Positions 34,355 to 48,514 of a stretch of 64,000 nucleotides of DNA are shown here, one piece after another; the first letter of the stretch is position 1, and every line of letters starts with the position of its first letter. Below the pieces are notes generated by a model. That model did no database searches. It saw nothing but the letters and a program-made list of their open reading frames with translations, and had not been told where the DNA came from. Source of the stretch: Pyxidicoccus parkwaysis. GTDB lineage: Bacteria; Myxococcota; Myxococcia; Myxococcales; Myxococcaceae. The translations under genes were made by a program, and so were the position numbers. The stretch is from the NCBI RefSeq assembly GCF_017301735.1, contig NZ_CP071090.1, positions 1,054,001 to 1,118,000 on the forward strand, written 5' to 3'.

Positions 34355-34792
34355 CTAGCGGGCCGTGCCCATCATCATCGGCATGCCGTTGCACATCATG
34401 GTCACCGGCGCGCCCATGGCCATCATGGCGTTCATGGCGTCACAGCACTCCTTCAGCATCGCCATGTCCTGACCTTCCATCGGCATCATCTTGCAGACCA
34501 TGCCGTCCTTGCCCATCTCACAGGTCATCCGGGCCATCATCGGCGCCATCTGACGCATCATCATGGGCATCATCATCGGCATCCCCATGCCCATGCCCAT
34601 CATCGGGTTCATGCCCATGCCCATCATCGGGTTCATCGGCATGCCCATGCCCATCATCGGGTTCATGGGCATACCCATGCCCATCATCATCGGGTTCATG
34701 GGCATGCCCATGCCCATCATCATCGGGTTCATGCCCATCATCGGCATGGAAGGGGTGGAGGTCGTCGGCATCGGGTTCGTGGCGGCCATCAT
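34355..34792 (-). CDS. Extremely Met-rich protein (41% Met) with Cys-containing C-terminus
   Basis: A 145-aa protein with 60 Met by my count. Residues 16-80 are a degenerate repeat of units such as NPMMGMGMPM; residues 81-145 add five Cys (91, 100, 116, 117, 134) in MTCEMGKDGMVCKM, LKECCDAMNAMM and TMMCNGMPMMM. There is no signal peptide, so it should be cytoplasmic. Met-x-Met arrays with Cys bind Cu(I) in copper-handling proteins, so metal storage or buffering, or an oxidant sink, is inferred. GGAG lies five bases before the first of two ATGs. Third positions vary less than usual because Met has one codon, so codon statistics cannot test it. It converges closely with the XRE gene. Confidence 0.75.
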   Translation of the reverse strand: MMAATNPMPTTSTPSMPMMGMNPMMMGMGMPMNPMMMGMGMPMNPMMGMGMPMNPMMGMGMNPMMGMGMGMPMMMPMMMRQMAPMMARMTCEMGKDGMVCKMMPMEGQDMAMLKECCDAMNAMMAMGAPVTMMCNGMPMMMGTAR

Positions 34793-35298
34793 GGAATCTC
34801 CGGAGTCGGGTGTGCGTGGGGCGGGTGCGTACGGCAGTGGCACACGAATAGAGATTCGCGTCCGCGAGCGGAATGTGGCCCGAGGGCACGCGTGCGTTTT
34901 CCTCCGAGGCAGCGGACGAGTGGCTGGCCGCGACGGACGCGCTGCCGTGTGAAGCGGACGGCTCTCCGCTGGCGCGGAGGAAGTGTCGCCCGTGTCACGG
35001 AGGTGGCGGTGGTGCGCTCCGATGGGATTCAGACAGAGGGCTCGTTCTCGGGTGGGGCGTTCGTGGGGATGCGCAGTTGCCCGTGCATGCGCTCGAGATT
35101 CTCGGCGGCGTGGCGCGGGTGAGAGACGAGGTCCGGTCCCGCCTGAAGCACGTCCGCGCGGAAGATGTCCGCGTGCTGTGTCCACCGGGATGGGCGCACG
35201 GCAGTCGAAAGCTCGAAGGGGGGAATGCTTCTCGGGCCCGTAGGACTTCGAGTTTCAAGAAAAGCTGGTTTTGGCAGATTTGCGGCTAGTGTTGCCGG
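34793..35298. other. 506-bp interval with a short inverted repeat and a possible gene remnant
   Basis: The left part is the leader of the Met-rich gene. CGAAT-AGAG-ATTCG (34845-34858), 53 bases upstream of that start, is a small perfect inverted repeat and a possible operator. The right part contains the minus-strand remnant listed separately, and the promoter of the toxin gene. No other gene is supported. Confidence 0.45.
35029..35196 (-). pseudogene. Possible 3' remnant of a coding gene
   Basis: About 50 codons on the minus strand read as a plausible protein end (HADIFRADVLQAGPDLVSHP, then HAAENLERMHGQLRIP, ending ENEPSV before TGA) with nearly all third positions G or C. Upstream of this the frame becomes non-coding in character where the toxin gene begins. 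It looks like the tail of a gene displaced when the toxin/immunity cassette arrived. I do not recognise the family, and chance cannot be excluded. Confidence 0.3.
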
Positions 35299-36592
35299 AT
35301 GCAAGCGCGAGTCTGGTGGGCTCTCGTGCTGGTGCCCTGGGTGGTCGGGTGCGCCAGCACACGTGTGGTGCGGCTCGACACGGGACAGGGGCGTGTCCTG
35401 GAGCATGTGCCGTCAACCACGGGCCGGTCCGTCGAGATCAGCGAGGAATGACTTCGAGGAGGCCCTCGCGCGACTGGTGCTGGAGCTGCCGTTGTCGCTG
35501 CGCTCGACGGATGCGGGATGGCTGGTCCGCACGTCGTCTCCTGGCAGCCACATGGACCAGACGCTGCAGTTCGCACTGCGAAAGGGTTATGGCCGCTGGT
35601 GTCAGGCGCATGAGGGGCCGGGGGATTGCCTCTCATTGCTGGAAGACGGGCTCGGCTTCAGCTCGACGGACAAGCTGAAGCTGGCGGTAGGACTCTCACT
35701 GGACCCTATGCACGAGAGCATCTCGGAGGCGGTGGAGCGCACCCTCAACCCGACCTTCTTCAAGACGGTGGTGGTGTCGGCGATGGTGTCGTGGGTGCTC
35801 CTCGCGGCGAATCCAGAGCCCGTGTTCACGAAGGCCGCCGCGACGGTGTCCATGCTGATGCTGGCGTACGTGGGGCTGGATTCGTTCCTCGCCATCGTGC
35901 AGGCCTGCTGGGAGTTGAAGCTCGCCGTGGATGCCGCCACCACGTTCCAGGAGCTGGAGGAGGCCGGGGAGCGCTTTGGCAGGGTGGTGGGGACCAAGAG
36001 CGCGCGCATCTTCATCGTCGCGGTGGCCCTGGCGGTCGGCAAGGGCACGGTGGGCAGCGCGACATGGTTGGCTTCGCGGCTGCCGCTGTTGCCGGGCTTC
36101 GGTGGAGCGATGGCGCTGAGCGCGTCACAGTTCGGCGTGAATCTCGTGGCGGTCGAGCAGGTGACGGCGGTGGCGGTGGCGGAGGGCAGCGTCGCCATCA
36201 CCCTGGCGCCCGGCGCTGTGGCCATGGTCGCCACGAGCGTGGGCGGCGGTATCCAGGGCGATCCGGACGGGACGGTGCATCACATCTGCACGGACAAGAA
36301 CACCGTCTCGGACGCGGAGGGCGGACCGTGGACGCCGCTGTACGAGGACATCTTCAGGAAGGGCGGCATGTCACTGAAGAATGACCCCGCGAATCTGATA
36401 CGCATCCGAGGTCATGCGGGGCCTCACCCCAGGGAGTATCACGAGGAGGTCTATCGGCGAGTGTTTCAGGCAACGGCAACCTGTCGAGGCGTGGCCGCTT
36501 GTCGGGCTGCATTGACTGGTGAGCTCCGACGTATTGCGAGAGACCTCATGACGCCCGGCAGTCAGCTGCGTCGGCTGCTCACAGATAGCTGA
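35299..36592 (+). pseudogene. Frameshifted lipoprotein polymorphic toxin, AHH nuclease (SitA-like)
   Basis: Restored length is about 430 aa. The first frame gives a lipoprotein signal (WALVLVPWVVGC, Cys18) and the motif STRVVRLDTGQG found at the start of myxobacterial lipoprotein toxins. It ends early at TGA (35449-35451), where GAGGAATGACTTC has one base too many. Removing one A restores the expected acidic stretch and continues directly as DFEEALARL. The second frame then has a helical region with hydrophobic segments (TVVVSAMVSWVLLAA, ARIFIVAVALAVG) and a C-terminal AHH/HNH nuclease (TVHHICTDKN, WTPLYEDIFRKGG, GHAGPHPREYHEEVYRRV). SitA-type lipoproteins of this build pass between kin cells by outer-membrane exchange. 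As read, signal and toxin cannot be made as one protein. The assignment to SitA is by pattern, not search. Confidence 0.75.
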
Positions 36593-36611
36593 GGAGTAGA
36601 GAGGCAACCTG

Positions 36612-37181
36612 ATGCGCTATTTCGAACTGGACCAGGAACTCTACATCTCCGGGCGCTGGTACCTGGGATGCCCCATGGATGGTCAGGGCCAGGAGGTGGG
36701 GAGTTGGCTCTTCGCGCAGGGGGAACACGTTTCCGTGGAGCAGCCTCTCAAGGTTGGGCTCACGCGCTCTGGCGAGCCGCTCGATTACTCCCTGGCGGAC
36801 GCAGGAGCCGTCCCTGTGGTTCACCCCAAGGTCGCCGCCGTGTTCTCGGCCCTGGCTCCTGGAGACATCCAGACCTGGCCCATCCAGGTCGAGGGTCAGC
36901 CCGAGCCCTATGTGCTCATCAACATCACGCGCTTGGTGGATTGCATCGACGACCAGGCCTCGGAGCATGTCGAGCGCTGGATACCGGAGGACGAGAACGA
37001 CCAGCCCGAGCGTGCTGGCGAGTATCGCAATGTCCGTGGCATGCGCATCGACAAGGCACGCGTGGGCGAGCCGAAGGTTTTCCGCCCCTGGGGCTGGGCC
37101 ATCGTCATCGTCGTCACCGAGAACATCAAGGAGGCCCTGGAGCGCACCGGAGCCACGGGCCTGAAGTTCACCGAGGTCTGA
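36612..37181 (+). CDS. Imm11-family (DUF1629) immunity protein
   Basis: A 189-aa protein starting MRYFELDQELYISGRWYLG, with DYSLADAGAVPVVHPKVA, YVLINITRLVDCIDDQASEH and the strongly conserved end WAIVIVVTENIKEALERTG. This is the Imm11 pattern, whose members neutralise cognate nuclease or peptidase toxins and are typically encoded right behind them. It lies 19 bases after the AHH toxin frame, with GAGAGG before the ATG, and is intact although the toxin is frameshifted. It would protect against the same toxin delivered by relatives. Cytoplasmic, no signal. Confidence 0.85.
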   Translation: MRYFELDQELYISGRWYLGCPMDGQGQEVGSWLFAQGEHVSVEQPLKVGLTRSGEPLDYSLADAGAVPVVHPKVAAVFSALAPGDIQTWPIQVEGQPEPYVLINITRLVDCIDDQASEHVERWIPEDENDQPERAGEYRNVRGMRIDKARVGEPKVFRPWGWAIVIVVTENIKEALERTGATGLKFTEV

Positions 37182-37182
37182 C

Positions 37183-37524
37183 TCAGGGAAGCCGGCCCTT
37201 CACCTTCCACCACAGCAGCCCGATGAACGACTCCGGCAGCGGCTCGGGAGCCGTCATCGCCTCCTCCTCGTCCTCCCGCCTGGGCGCAGCAGGCAGCGCC
37301 CGCCGCTGCGCTGGCGCGGGCAGCGGCTCGCCGCTGTGCAGTCCCCGCTCCACGCGCTCCAGCGCCTCGGAGAAGGACCTCCTGCCGGCCTCACGCGCTT
37401 CGATGGCCGCGACTCCGGACACCCGCTCCGGCGCGTGGATGCGGGGAACGGCATCCGCGCCTTCCACCCGGCGGATGCCCTTCACACCGCCGATGGGACC
37501 TCTCGGCCTGCGTCCGTAGCTCAT
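37183..37524 (-). CDS. Hypothetical protein
   Basis: Unrecognised. The 113-aa, Arg/Pro/Ala-rich product begins MSYGRRPRGPIGGVKGIRRV, has a helical middle (SFSEALERVERGLHSGEPL) and a Glu-rich stretch followed by a hydrophobic end (ESFIGLLWWKVKGRLP). The start is supported by GGGAGG. It converges with the immunity gene with one base between stops, and precedes the VIT/VWA gene on the same strand, which it overlaps not at all (19 bases downstream of that gene's stop on the other side). Probably a small conserved myxobacterial protein; no function offered. Confidence 0.6.
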   Translation of the reverse strand: MSYGRRPRGPIGGVKGIRRVEGADAVPRIHAPERVSGVAAIEAREAGRRSFSEALERVERGLHSGEPLPAPAQRRALPAAPRREDEEEAMTAPEPLPESFIGLLWWKVKGRLP

Positions 37525-37543
37525 CGCGGACCTCCCTCGCACC

Positions 37544-43265
<5,722 letters not shown>

Positions 43266-43329
43266 GCCTCGCGCACTGCACGAGCCGTCCGGGCAGGCGC
43301 TGGACGCGAGCGGCACTGACGGGGCCGTC

Positions 43330-43348
43330 CCTCCGGCGGGGCCGGAGG
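43330..43348. terminator. Hairpin between convergent genes
   Basis: CCTCCGGC-GGG-GCCGGAGG, perfect 8-bp stem, 3-base loop, in the 102-bp gap between the converging GH15 and S9 peptidase genes. No T-run; likely a bidirectional stop of modest strength. Confidence 0.5.
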
Positions 43349-43367
43349 TGGAGTGGGAATGGGGCCG

Positions 43368-45512
43368 TCATTCCCGCGCCTCGGCCTTGCTGGAGGGCCC
43401 CGCATGGGCTTCCAGGAAGCGGGCCACGCGCGAGAGGAACTCCACCTGGTTCTCCCTGCGCGTGAGGGAGTGGCCCTCGTTCTCCGCCACCATGTACTCG
43501 ACGGGCACCTTGCGCTCGCGCAGGGCGCGGACGATGAGGTCCGACTCGCTGCGCGGCACGCGCGGGTCATTGGCCCCGGCGTAGACGAAGAGCGGGTCGA
43601 CGATGCGGTCCACGTCCTTGATGGGGGAGATGGACTCCAGGAAGGCGGCGTCCTTGTCCGGGTCGCCGAACTCCACCGTGAGGATTTCGCGGATGAAGCC
43701 GCTGGTGGTGGCCATCAGCGTCTTCACGTTGGCCACACCGAACAGGTCCACGCCCGCGCGCCACAAGTCGGGCATGCGCGTGAGGCCCACCAGCACGGTG
43801 TAGCCGCCATAGCTGCCGCCATAGACGATGACGCGGTCCGGGTCCGCCCAGGGCTGCGAGGCCACCCAGCGGCCCGTGGTCTCGATGTCCTTGAACGCCG
43901 CCAGCCGCGCCGGCCCGTTATCCGCCTCCTCGAAGGCGCGGCCGAAGCCGTCCGAGCCGCGCACGTTGGGCTCCACCCACGCGTAGCCCTGTGACAGGAA
44001 GAACGCGGTGGCGGGAGACCAGCGCACCTGCGAGCTGCCCGCGGGCCCGCCGTGGTAGCTGACGATGACGGGCAGCTTCCCGGTGCGCTGCTTCGGCAGG
44101 TAGACGTTGACGGGCAGCTCCAGCCCGTCGTGCGCGCGGACGTGGGTGATGCTCACGTCGATGGCGGGCACCTGCTTCAGCGACGGACGCGCCTCGCGGC
44201 GCAGCGGCGACACCTTGCCCGTCTTCGTGTCCACCATCCACACGTCCCCGGGCGTGGTGGGCGTGGACCAGGCGACGGTGAGGCGACGGCCGTCCTCGGA
44301 GAACCGGCCCACGGTGCCCTCACCCAGCGGCAGGGCGACGCGGGCGCGGGGCTTCAGCGTGCGCGCCTCCACGAGGCGCACCTCGCTGTGGCTGCCGGCC
44401 GCCACGCCGAGCGCGACGAGGCCGCCCTCCTTGGAGACCTCGATGCTGTTGATGAGCCCGGTGGCGGGGGACGCCTCCACGTAGCGCGCCTTCTCCTCGC
44501 CGCTCTCCGCGTCGAGCGCCAGCAGCAGGGCCTGCTCGCCGCCGCCGTCGGTGGCCACGAAGACGCGCTTGCGGTCCGGCGAGAAGCGGGCGTCGAAGAT
44601 GGCCACCTTGCCCTCGCGCGGGTACAGCTGCCGCGTCTCGCCGGACGCGAGGTCCACGCGCAGCAGCGCGTTGTCCGAGCGCGAGGGGTAGCGCAGGAAC
44701 AAGCCCGCCGTTCCGTCGCGGCTCACATCCGTGAGGAAGCCGGGGATGTCATCCCGGTACACGGCTCGTGACGCCCCACCGGCGAGGGGCACTGCGTACA
44801 CCGTGGTCTCCGCCGCATTCATGGGCCGGGCGCTGCAGTACACGGTGTCCGGCGCCAGGTCGGGGAGCAGTGCATTGTCGCGGTTGAGCTTCTCGCCCGG
44901 CGTGAGCTCCACCGGCGCGGAGCCGTCCATCCCCACCTTCCAGATGGACCAGTTCTCGTCGGAGCCGGTGTCCGAGAGGAACACCAGCGTGCGCCCGTCC
45001 GGCGTCAGCGTGAGCTGCGACACGCGCTCGTTCGACTCGAAGAGGCGCTTCGCGGGCGCATCGGGCCGCCGCGCGTCGGCCACGTACACCTGGGGCAGGC
45101 CGTCGCGGTTGGAGACGAAGAGGACGCGCTTGCCGTCGGGAGTGAGGCGCGGCTCGCCGTTGATGAAGGCATCCACGAGCGGCGTCACCTTGCGCGCCAG
45201 CTCGGCGTCGCGCGCCGCGTCCGCGCCGGAAGGAACGTCCGGTGCCACCTGCACCGGCTTCACCGCTCCATCCGTGGGGACGGGAGCCCCGGACGTCGCG
45301 GGCCCTCCGCTGACCTGCGTGCCGTCTCCCGCGGCGGCGGGCATGCCCGTGGCGCCCTCGGGGTTGGCGTCCGGCATGCGCGTGGCGCCCGCCGGAGTGG
45401 TGGCCTCGGGCGCGGTGGCGGTAGGGGTGGCTTCCGGCTGCTCGGGTTGCGGCTGGGGCGTGCTGACGCAGGCGGACAGCAGCGTGACGGCCGCGAACAG
45501 GAAGGAGCGCAT
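43368..45512 (-). CDS. S9-family prolyl oligopeptidase lipoprotein
   Basis: A 714-aa exported lipoprotein (FAAVTLLSACVS). Residues 18-95 are a Pro/Ala/Thr-rich linker. Residues about 115-430 form a seven-bladed propeller with DPP-IV/WD40-like repeats (EPRLTPDGKRVLFVSNRDG, SQLTLTPDGRTLVFLSDTGS, DARFSPDRKRVFVATDGG). The C-terminal alpha/beta-hydrolase has Ser567 in YGGSYGGYTVL, Asp649 in GANDPRVP and His681 in NEGHSLTRR, the complete catalytic triad of prolyl/dipeptidyl peptidases. It likely trims peptides in the periplasm. No operon partner is obvious. The start is the ATG directly before the signal peptide. Confidence 0.93.
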   Translation of the reverse strand: MRSFLFAAVTLLSACVSTPQPQPEQPEATPTATAPEATTPAGATRMPDANPEGATGMPAAAGDGTQVSGGPATSGAPVPTDGAVKPVQVAPDVPSGADAARDAELARKVTPLVDAFINGEPRLTPDGKRVLFVSNRDGLPQVYVADARRPDAPAKRLFESNERVSQLTLTPDGRTLVFLSDTGSDENWSIWKVGMDGSAPVELTPGEKLNRDNALLPDLAPDTVYCSARPMNAAETTVYAVPLAGGASRAVYRDDIPGFLTDVSRDGTAGLFLRYPSRSDNALLRVDLASGETRQLYPREGKVAIFDARFSPDRKRVFVATDGGGEQALLLALDAESGEEKARYVEASPATGLINSIEVSKEGGLVALGVAAGSHSEVRLVEARTLKPRARVALPLGEGTVGRFSEDGRRLTVAWSTPTTPGDVWMVDTKTGKVSPLRREARPSLKQVPAIDVSITHVRAHDGLELPVNVYLPKQRTGKLPVIVSYHGGPAGSSQVRWSPATAFFLSQGYAWVEPNVRGSDGFGRAFEEADNGPARLAAFKDIETTGRWVASQPWADPDRVIVYGGSYGGYTVLVGLTRMPDLWRAGVDLFGVANVKTLMATTSGFIREILTVEFGDPDKDAAFLESISPIKDVDRIVDPLFVYAGANDPRVPRSESDLIVRALRERKVPVEYMVAENEGHSLTRRENQVEFLSRVARFLEAHAGPSSKAEARE

Positions 45513-45594
45513 GGCGCGGCAAGCTACCGCGCAGCCAGGGCGCGCCGCATTCCGGGGTGTTGGCTGTCTGTCATTCCCCGCACAGCCCGGCGCG

Positions 45595-45975
45595 TCAGTC
45601 CAGGTAGCCCCAGCGGTCCTCCTCGAGGACGTAATAGGGGCGGCCGAAGGGAATCACCTCCGTCCAACCCAGCACGTGCCGCGTCGAATCGCCGTCATAC
45701 GTGAAGCCGAAGTGCGGCCCGGCGTACTTCGCGCGGGGGAGCTCCGGGAGGAAGTCGGGCACCAGCTCCTCCAGCGCGGCGGGGAAGCGGCCATGCTTCG
45801 CCTGGAAGGCCCGGCAGGCGGCGATGATTGCGTCCGCGTTCTTCCGGGCCCGCTCGCTCCCCGCGCGGTCGGGCCGCAGGACGACGTACGCCGTCAGCAG
45901 CCCGCCGAGGACATTCCCCGCGAGCTGGTGGCTGGCGGCGAGGAACCGACGGACGGCTCCCTTCTTCGTGGACAT
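45595..45975 (-). CDS. Small membrane protein with pseudopilin-like soluble domain
   Basis: Not a named family. The 126-aa product has an N-terminal hydrophobic segment (HQLAGNVLGGLLTAYVVL) and a soluble domain beginning RKNADAIIAACRAFQAKHGR followed by FPAALEELVPDFLPELP, which resembles the helix and substrate-like loop of type II pseudopilins (GspG type) but without a prepilin peptidase site. It ends YVLEEDRWGYLD. The start follows GGAGGG. It sits upstream of the S9 peptidase gene on the same strand, 82 bases before it. Confidence 0.65.
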   Translation of the reverse strand: MSTKKGAVRRFLAASHQLAGNVLGGLLTAYVVLRPDRAGSERARKNADAIIAACRAFQAKHGRFPAALEELVPDFLPELPRAKYAGPHFGFTYDGDSTRHVLGWTEVIPFGRPYYVLEEDRWGYLD

Positions 45976-46039
45976 GCGTGCCCTCCGGCGCGAGTCCTCA
46001 TCCTTTCACGGCTGACTATCTTCGCTGAAGGAGGACGTC

Positions 46040-46231
46040 ATGCCGGACATCGATGATGAACGCCGGCGCATGGGCGAGCCAGCGGACGACCTGCTGGAGC
46101 GACAGGGCGCCTACGAAGAGGAGGAGCCCGGGCACACGCCAGGCTGCGCGGAGGGCGACGACGAGGAGGCACCACACCGGGCACATCCCTGGCCGGACCC
46201 GGACAAGACACCGGGGCGCGCGGAGGGCTGA
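46040..46231 (+). CDS. 63-aa acidic small protein
   Basis: Unrecognised. A hydrophilic, Glu/Asp/Pro-rich 63-residue protein (MPDIDDERRRMGEPADDLLE, QGAYEEEEPGHTPGC) without hydrophobic segments, so cytoplasmic and probably unstructured. The start is very good: GAAGGAGG lies six bases before the ATG, the best argument that it is translated. It diverges from the small membrane protein gene and ends nine bases before the end of the convergent MFS gene. Confidence 0.6.
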   Translation: MPDIDDERRRMGEPADDLLERQGAYEEEEPGHTPGCAEGDDEEAPHRAHPWPDPDKTPGRAEG

Positions 46232-46240
46232 GCGCGGCCC

Positions 46241-47581
46241 TCAGCTCTCGCGGGGGCCGGCGCGCTCCGCCGCGACATCCAGGCCGGTGGCCACTTCCGG
46301 GATGATGCCCAGGCGCTGGTAGATGGGGCGCACGTGCTCGCGGAGCACGGGCAGCTTCCGCCGGAACCACGCCGCGCTCAGCAGACACATGGCGCCGCAG
46401 AGGGTGAGCGTCCAGGGCGCGCCCAGGTGCGTGGCCAGCACGCCCGCCATGAGACTGCCGAAGGGCGCCGTACCCATGAAGGCCATGGCGTAGAAGCTCA
46501 TCACCCGGCCCCGCATCCGCTCCTCGACGATGGTCTGCAGGACGGTGTTGCTGGACGCCGTCGTCACCATCATCCCGAAGCCGGCGACCACCATGGCCAG
46601 AAGCGACAGGGCCAGGTAGCGCGACAGGGAGAACGCCAGCAGCCCCGCGCCGAAGAGCAGGGTGGTGGTGAAGATGACGCCTCCCAGCCCGCGCACGGAG
46701 CGCCGGGACGCCAGGAACAGCGCGCCCGAGAGCGCGCCCAGCCCGGACGCGGCCATCAGGAAGCCCAGCGTGTTGGGCCCGCCGTGCAGCACCTGGGACG
46801 CCATCACCGGCATCAGCGTGGTGAGCGGCATGCCCATCAGGCTCACCATCGCGATGAGGCCCAGGAGCGAGCGGATGGGCGGGAAGTGGAAGGCATGCAG
46901 GACGCCCTCCTTCAACTCGGTGAGGACGTGCTGCTGGCGGTGCGTGCGCTCGCGCGGGACGATTCGCATGGCCAGCAGCGAGGCAATCACCGCCAGGTAG
47001 CTGACGGCGTCGATGAGGAAGCAGCCGCCCTCGCCCACGGCGGCGATGAGCGCGCCGGCCACGGACGGGCCCAGCAGCCGCGCCCCGTTGAACATGGACG
47101 AGTTGAGGGCGATGGCGTTGGGCAGGTCCGCGCGGTCATCCACCATCTCCACCACGAAGGACTGCCGCGCCGGCATGTCGAAGGCGTTGATGAGCCCCTG
47201 GAAGATGCTGAGCGCGGCGACATGCCACACGGCGATGTGGCCGCTGAGGGCGAGCAGCGCGAGCGCGAGCGACTGGAGCATCGCCAGCACCTGCGTCACC
47301 ACCAGCAGCCGGTGCCGGTCCCACCGGTCCACGAGGACGCCCGCGAAGGGGCCCAGGAGGAAGGTGGGAATCTGCCCGCAGAAGCCGATGACGCCCAGCA
47401 GCAGCGCCGAGCCGGTGAGCCGGTACACCAGCCAGGCGGTCGCCACCCGCGTGAGCCACGTGCCGATGAGCGACACGCTCTGCCCCGCGAAGAAGAGCCG
47501 GTAGTTGCGGTGGCCCAGGGCCCGGAGCAGGAACCTCCACCCCTCACGAGAGCGCGGCGCTCCGGATGCTCGCTGCTCCAT
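46241..47581 (-). CDS. MFS exporter (EntS/MFS_3-like)
   Basis: A 446-aa transporter with twelve hydrophobic segments. It opens GHRNYRLFFAGQSVSLIGTW and has the family motif A region VLVDRWDRHRLLVVTQVLAM, then SIFQGLINAFDMPARQSFVV, characteristic of the MFS_3 group that includes the enterobactin exporter EntS. The C-terminal half has FLMAASGLGALSGALFLASR. It should expel a small hydrophobic compound or siderophore across the inner membrane; the cargo is unknown. The ATG given gives a compact N-terminus; a GTG 45 bases upstream is possible. Confidence 0.9.
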   Translation of the reverse strand: MEQRASGAPRSREGWRFLLRALGHRNYRLFFAGQSVSLIGTWLTRVATAWLVYRLTGSALLLGVIGFCGQIPTFLLGPFAGVLVDRWDRHRLLVVTQVLAMLQSLALALLALSGHIAVWHVAALSIFQGLINAFDMPARQSFVVEMVDDRADLPNAIALNSSMFNGARLLGPSVAGALIAAVGEGGCFLIDAVSYLAVIASLLAMRIVPRERTHRQQHVLTELKEGVLHAFHFPPIRSLLGLIAMVSLMGMPLTTLMPVMASQVLHGGPNTLGFLMAASGLGALSGALFLASRRSVRGLGGVIFTTTLLFGAGLLAFSLSRYLALSLLAMVVAGFGMMVTTASSNTVLQTIVEERMRGRVMSFYAMAFMGTAPFGSLMAGVLATHLGAPWTLTLCGAMCLLSAAWFRRKLPVLREHVRPIYQRLGIIPEVATGLDVAAERAGPRES

Positions 47582-47898
47582 GGGGTGTGCCCGCTCCTTC
47601 CCGAGGTCCGTGCGATGGGCGCTCACGCCGCGCCGTGCCGCTGCTGGAACCTAGGGCCCTGGGCGCGGGAGGCGCCCACGCCTGTCCGGTGTCCGGGCAG
47701 CCGAGGCACCTCCAGGCTCGCGCATCGGGTGCGCCTCCACCGCCGCCGCAGGGGCGGGGGACGGCAGCGGGTGCGGCGGGGGACAGACGCGCTGATGGGC
47801 TGGGGCATGGAGGTGGCGCTCGCGTTCCTCGCAGGGTGGGGCAGAACCCCGGACGAGGCAACGGATTCCACACTGGCGCCGGATGGCGCGGCCGCGCG

Positions 47899-48489
47899 TC
47901 ACCAGGTGACGACGTAGGTGCAGGTTGCCGCGCCCTTCAGGCGGCACTTCTGCGGGTCATGCGTCAGCTCGGCCTGGGGCTGGAAGCGCTGGGCCATGCC
48001 GCGGATGAGGCCGATGTTGAAGCGGCACGGATACATGTCGTCGCACACCAGGTGGATTTCGTTCTTCCCGTCCACCGGCTGGTAACCGACATGACCGATG
48101 CCCTCCACCATCTCCCCCGTCGCCGGGTTGAACATCGGCTTTCCGTCCAGCCGGTGGTTCATGTGGTACGCGACGTCGATGGACGCGAGCGCCGAGTGGA
48201 TGTCGCGGATGTTCGCCGGCATGTCCGCGAATTGCGGAATCGTCGAGCCCACCTTCTCCAGACCGCGCCCCCCGAGCAGGGACTCAATCTTCTTGTAGAC
48301 GGGCATGTAGTCCTCGAGCGGGTACCACGCCGCCGGGTCCACGACGGGCTTGCCCTCGGAGTTGCGCGTCGTGATCTTCATCGTCGACATCAGCTCTTCG
48401 ACGAGGACGGAGAAGCCCTTGACGGCGTCGATGATGGAGATGGTGCTCGAGCCGCTGACGGACAGCCCGCGATAGGAGTGAGGAGTCAT
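47899..48489 (-). CDS. Heme/V4R-like sensor-type protein, paralogue 2
   Basis: A 196-aa protein, about 65% identical by hand alignment to the next gene, from which it arose by tandem duplication. Landmarks are IIDAVKGFSVLVEELMSTM, GRGLEKVGSTIPQFADMP, SALASIDVAYHMNHRLDG and the C-terminal CDDMYPCRFNIGL, FQPQAELTHD, CRLKGAATCTYVVTW. The Cys-x6-8-Cys ending followed by a hydrophobic strand resembles the ends of V4R and haem-NO-binding domains, which hold small molecules or metal. It follows the STAS protein and its sister in one operon with 24-base spacing. Function not established; sensing or metal binding is inferred. Confidence 0.7.
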   Translation of the reverse strand: MTPHSYRGLSVSGSSTISIIDAVKGFSVLVEELMSTMKITTRNSEGKPVVDPAAWYPLEDYMPVYKKIESLLGGRGLEKVGSTIPQFADMPANIRDIHSALASIDVAYHMNHRLDGKPMFNPATGEMVEGIGHVGYQPVDGKNEIHLVCDDMYPCRFNIGLIRGMAQRFQPQAELTHDPQKCRLKGAATCTYVVTW

Positions 48490-48514
48490 GGGGGCTGTCT
48501 CGCAGGAAGTCGCG

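Noticed and set aside
35165..36592. Toxin gene starting at an upstream ATG in the second frame
   Set aside because: The 90 codons upstream of DFEEALARL are the lipoprotein region read in the wrong frame (Cys/Arg/Trp-rich). The real N-terminus with lipobox is in the other frame.
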